Source: Cyclobacteriaceae bacterium
GTDB lineage: Bacteria > Bacteroidota > Bacteroidia > Cytophagales > Cyclobacteriaceae
NCBI GenBank assembly: GCA_029858965.1
Contig: JAOUDZ010000004.1
Coordinates: 50,625 to 114,624, forward strand
DNA length: 64,000 bases
Direction: 5' to 3'
This document shows, in pieces, positions 63,164 to 64,000 of this stretch (the stretch's first letter is position 1; each line of letters starts with the position of its first letter). The notes beneath the pieces are model-generated. The model searched no databases and was not told the origin of the DNA. It saw only the letters and a program-made list of their open reading frames with translations. The translations under genes and the position numbers were made by a program.

Positions 63164-63219
63164 CACCAGCGGACGCTTGTGCGATTAGCGTTTCCAGCGT
63201 CCGCTGGTGAAACGCGCGG
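63164..63219. repeat. REP-like repeat, type B with 14-bp arms
   Basis: CACCAGCGGACGCT (63165-63178) is the exact reverse complement of AGCGTCCGCTGGTG (63197-63210), an 18-base loop apart, followed by AAACGCGCGG. This is the most symmetrical copy. It lies between the MmpS-like gene and the decayed T9SS gene. Confidence 0.8.
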
Positions 63220-63243
63220 ATTTACGCAAAATCTAACCGTTGT

Positions 63244-63900
63244 ATGAAATTTACAATCCTTGCCATTTTGCTAGTATTCAACATTCTTGTGCCCGTGCTT
63301 TCATCCAGGGCACAAACACTCGATCAGCAAATTACATTTAACACAATACCGCAAAAGACTTTTGGAGATGCTCCATTCGATTTGGTAGCAACAGCAACAT
63401 CCGGATTGTCGGTCACTTTTTCCAGCAGTAACTCATCCATTGCTACCATTGCCAGATCTGCGGTGACAATTAATAGCAAGTTCTAGTTCTGGTCTCCCTG
63501 TTACATTCACCAGCAGCAATCAGGCTATCGCCACAATTTCAGGAAATGTTGTAACGCTGGTTGGCGAGGGTCAGGCAACAATTACAGCCACTGTGCCTGG
63601 TAATCAAAACTTTCGGGCGGCCACAGCTACTCAACCTTAGACGGTTGAGCTAGTCACAGCAACAGAAGAGTTGGTAAATCAAGCTGTAAGCAACTACCAA
63701 AATCCAACTGCTGACAAAATTATGATAGAGATAAATTCTTTTCACCCGGAGGAAGGAATGCGTTTAGAACTACGCAATATTACAGGATCAAAAGTTTGGC
63801 ATTTTGAAAGCGCTGGCAATACGATTGAACTTAGTTTAAATTATCTAGCAACGGGATCTATCTAATTAGCGCAGCACAGAATGATTAAATAGTTAGGGTA
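63244..63900 (+). pseudogene. Decayed type IX secretion substrate with Ig-like repeats
   Basis: The ATG at 63244 starts a signal peptide and an Ig/MBG-type repeat (FGDAPFDLVATATSGLSVTF) but the frame ends at 63484-63486. A repeat continues in another frame (SGLPVTFTSSNQAIATISGN, from about 63485) until a TAG at 63638-63640. The same frame then goes on through TEELVNQAVSNYQNPTADKI, the start of a T9SS C-terminal domain. The conserved end LATG-IYLI is split by a further frameshift near 63855, and KFVKK appears at about 63900 in the new frame after another stop. Three or more lesions make this a pseudogene. The original protein would have been a secreted, outer-membrane-exported repeat protein. 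Confidence 0.8.
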
Positions 63901-64000
63901 AAATTTGTCAAGAAAGAGGAATACTTCTCCAAACGGGTACAAGGTGAAGTATATAAGGGAATGAGTATTGAGAATTTAAAAAGGTGGCCCGTTACCAGAC

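Noticed and set aside
1..64000. tRNA, rRNA, insertion sequence or prophage genes
   Set aside because: Looked for on both strands through intergenic gaps; no cloverleaf, rRNA-like sequence, transposase or phage structural gene was recognised, although a small RNA could be missed by eye.

Overview
The window looks like a piece of a Bacteroidota chromosome, most likely Cytophagales-like. Supporting signs are the fused CcsB-CcsA cytochrome c synthase, a 7TMR-DISM receptor cyclase, a class III cyclase fused to TolB-like and TPR domains, DUF3500 and YceI proteins, a decayed type IX secretion substrate at the right edge, moderate G+C, and a TAnnTTTG-type promoter box. The genus cannot be fixed from sequence alone. 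No rRNA, tRNA, CRISPR array, transposase or phage gene was seen.

Layout. 0-7 kb: a partial HExxH membrane protein, a GH20-type glycosidase and a beta-helix protein (minus strand), then a DoxX and enolase-superfamily pair. 7-20.5 kb: the most distinctive block, an apparent electron-transfer locus with CcsBA, a membrane protein with two H-x13-H pairs, a membrane-anchored Fe-S/FAD/NAD(P) flavoprotein, exported cytochromes with 20, 28 and 19 CxxCH sites, a beta-barrel-like outer-membrane protein and an OB-fold lipoprotein. The last part is a tandem segmental duplication whose second copy has decayed except for the 19-haem gene. The 28- and 19-haem paralogues differ by exactly three 73-residue trihaem modules.

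20.9-31.4 kb: CoA transferase, DUF3144, MpaB/DUF2236 and DUF3500 proteins, an AraC regulator, a cysteine-dioxygenase-like cupin, a cyclase-TPR protein and a protein with a 27-bp coding minisatellite. 31.9-47 kb: metabolic and envelope genes (ornithine cyclodeaminase family, serine dehydratase, TSUP permease, acyltransferase, YceI, MBL hydrolase, aldo/keto reductase, dienelactone hydrolase, lactonase, cytochrome-fused sugar dehydrogenase, DinB). 47-63 kb: CE15-like and sialate O-acetylesterase pair, SYLF protein, overlapping glycogen genes (GT4 synthase and glgC), a lipoprotein gene split by one in-frame stop, a receptor cyclase, an exported O-methyltransferase, an IorA/IorB-like molybdenum hydroxylase, an MmpS-like lipoprotein and a decayed T9SS gene.

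Intergenic spaces between about 22 and 63 kb carry a family of GCGCAAGCG-type palindromic repeats in at least two architectures, resembling REP/BIME elements. They are absent from the 7-20.5 kb redox block. How the genes of that block work together (quinone or NAD(P)H to membrane haems b, to periplasmic multihaem wires, to an outer-membrane barrel) is inferred from architecture and has not been demonstrated.
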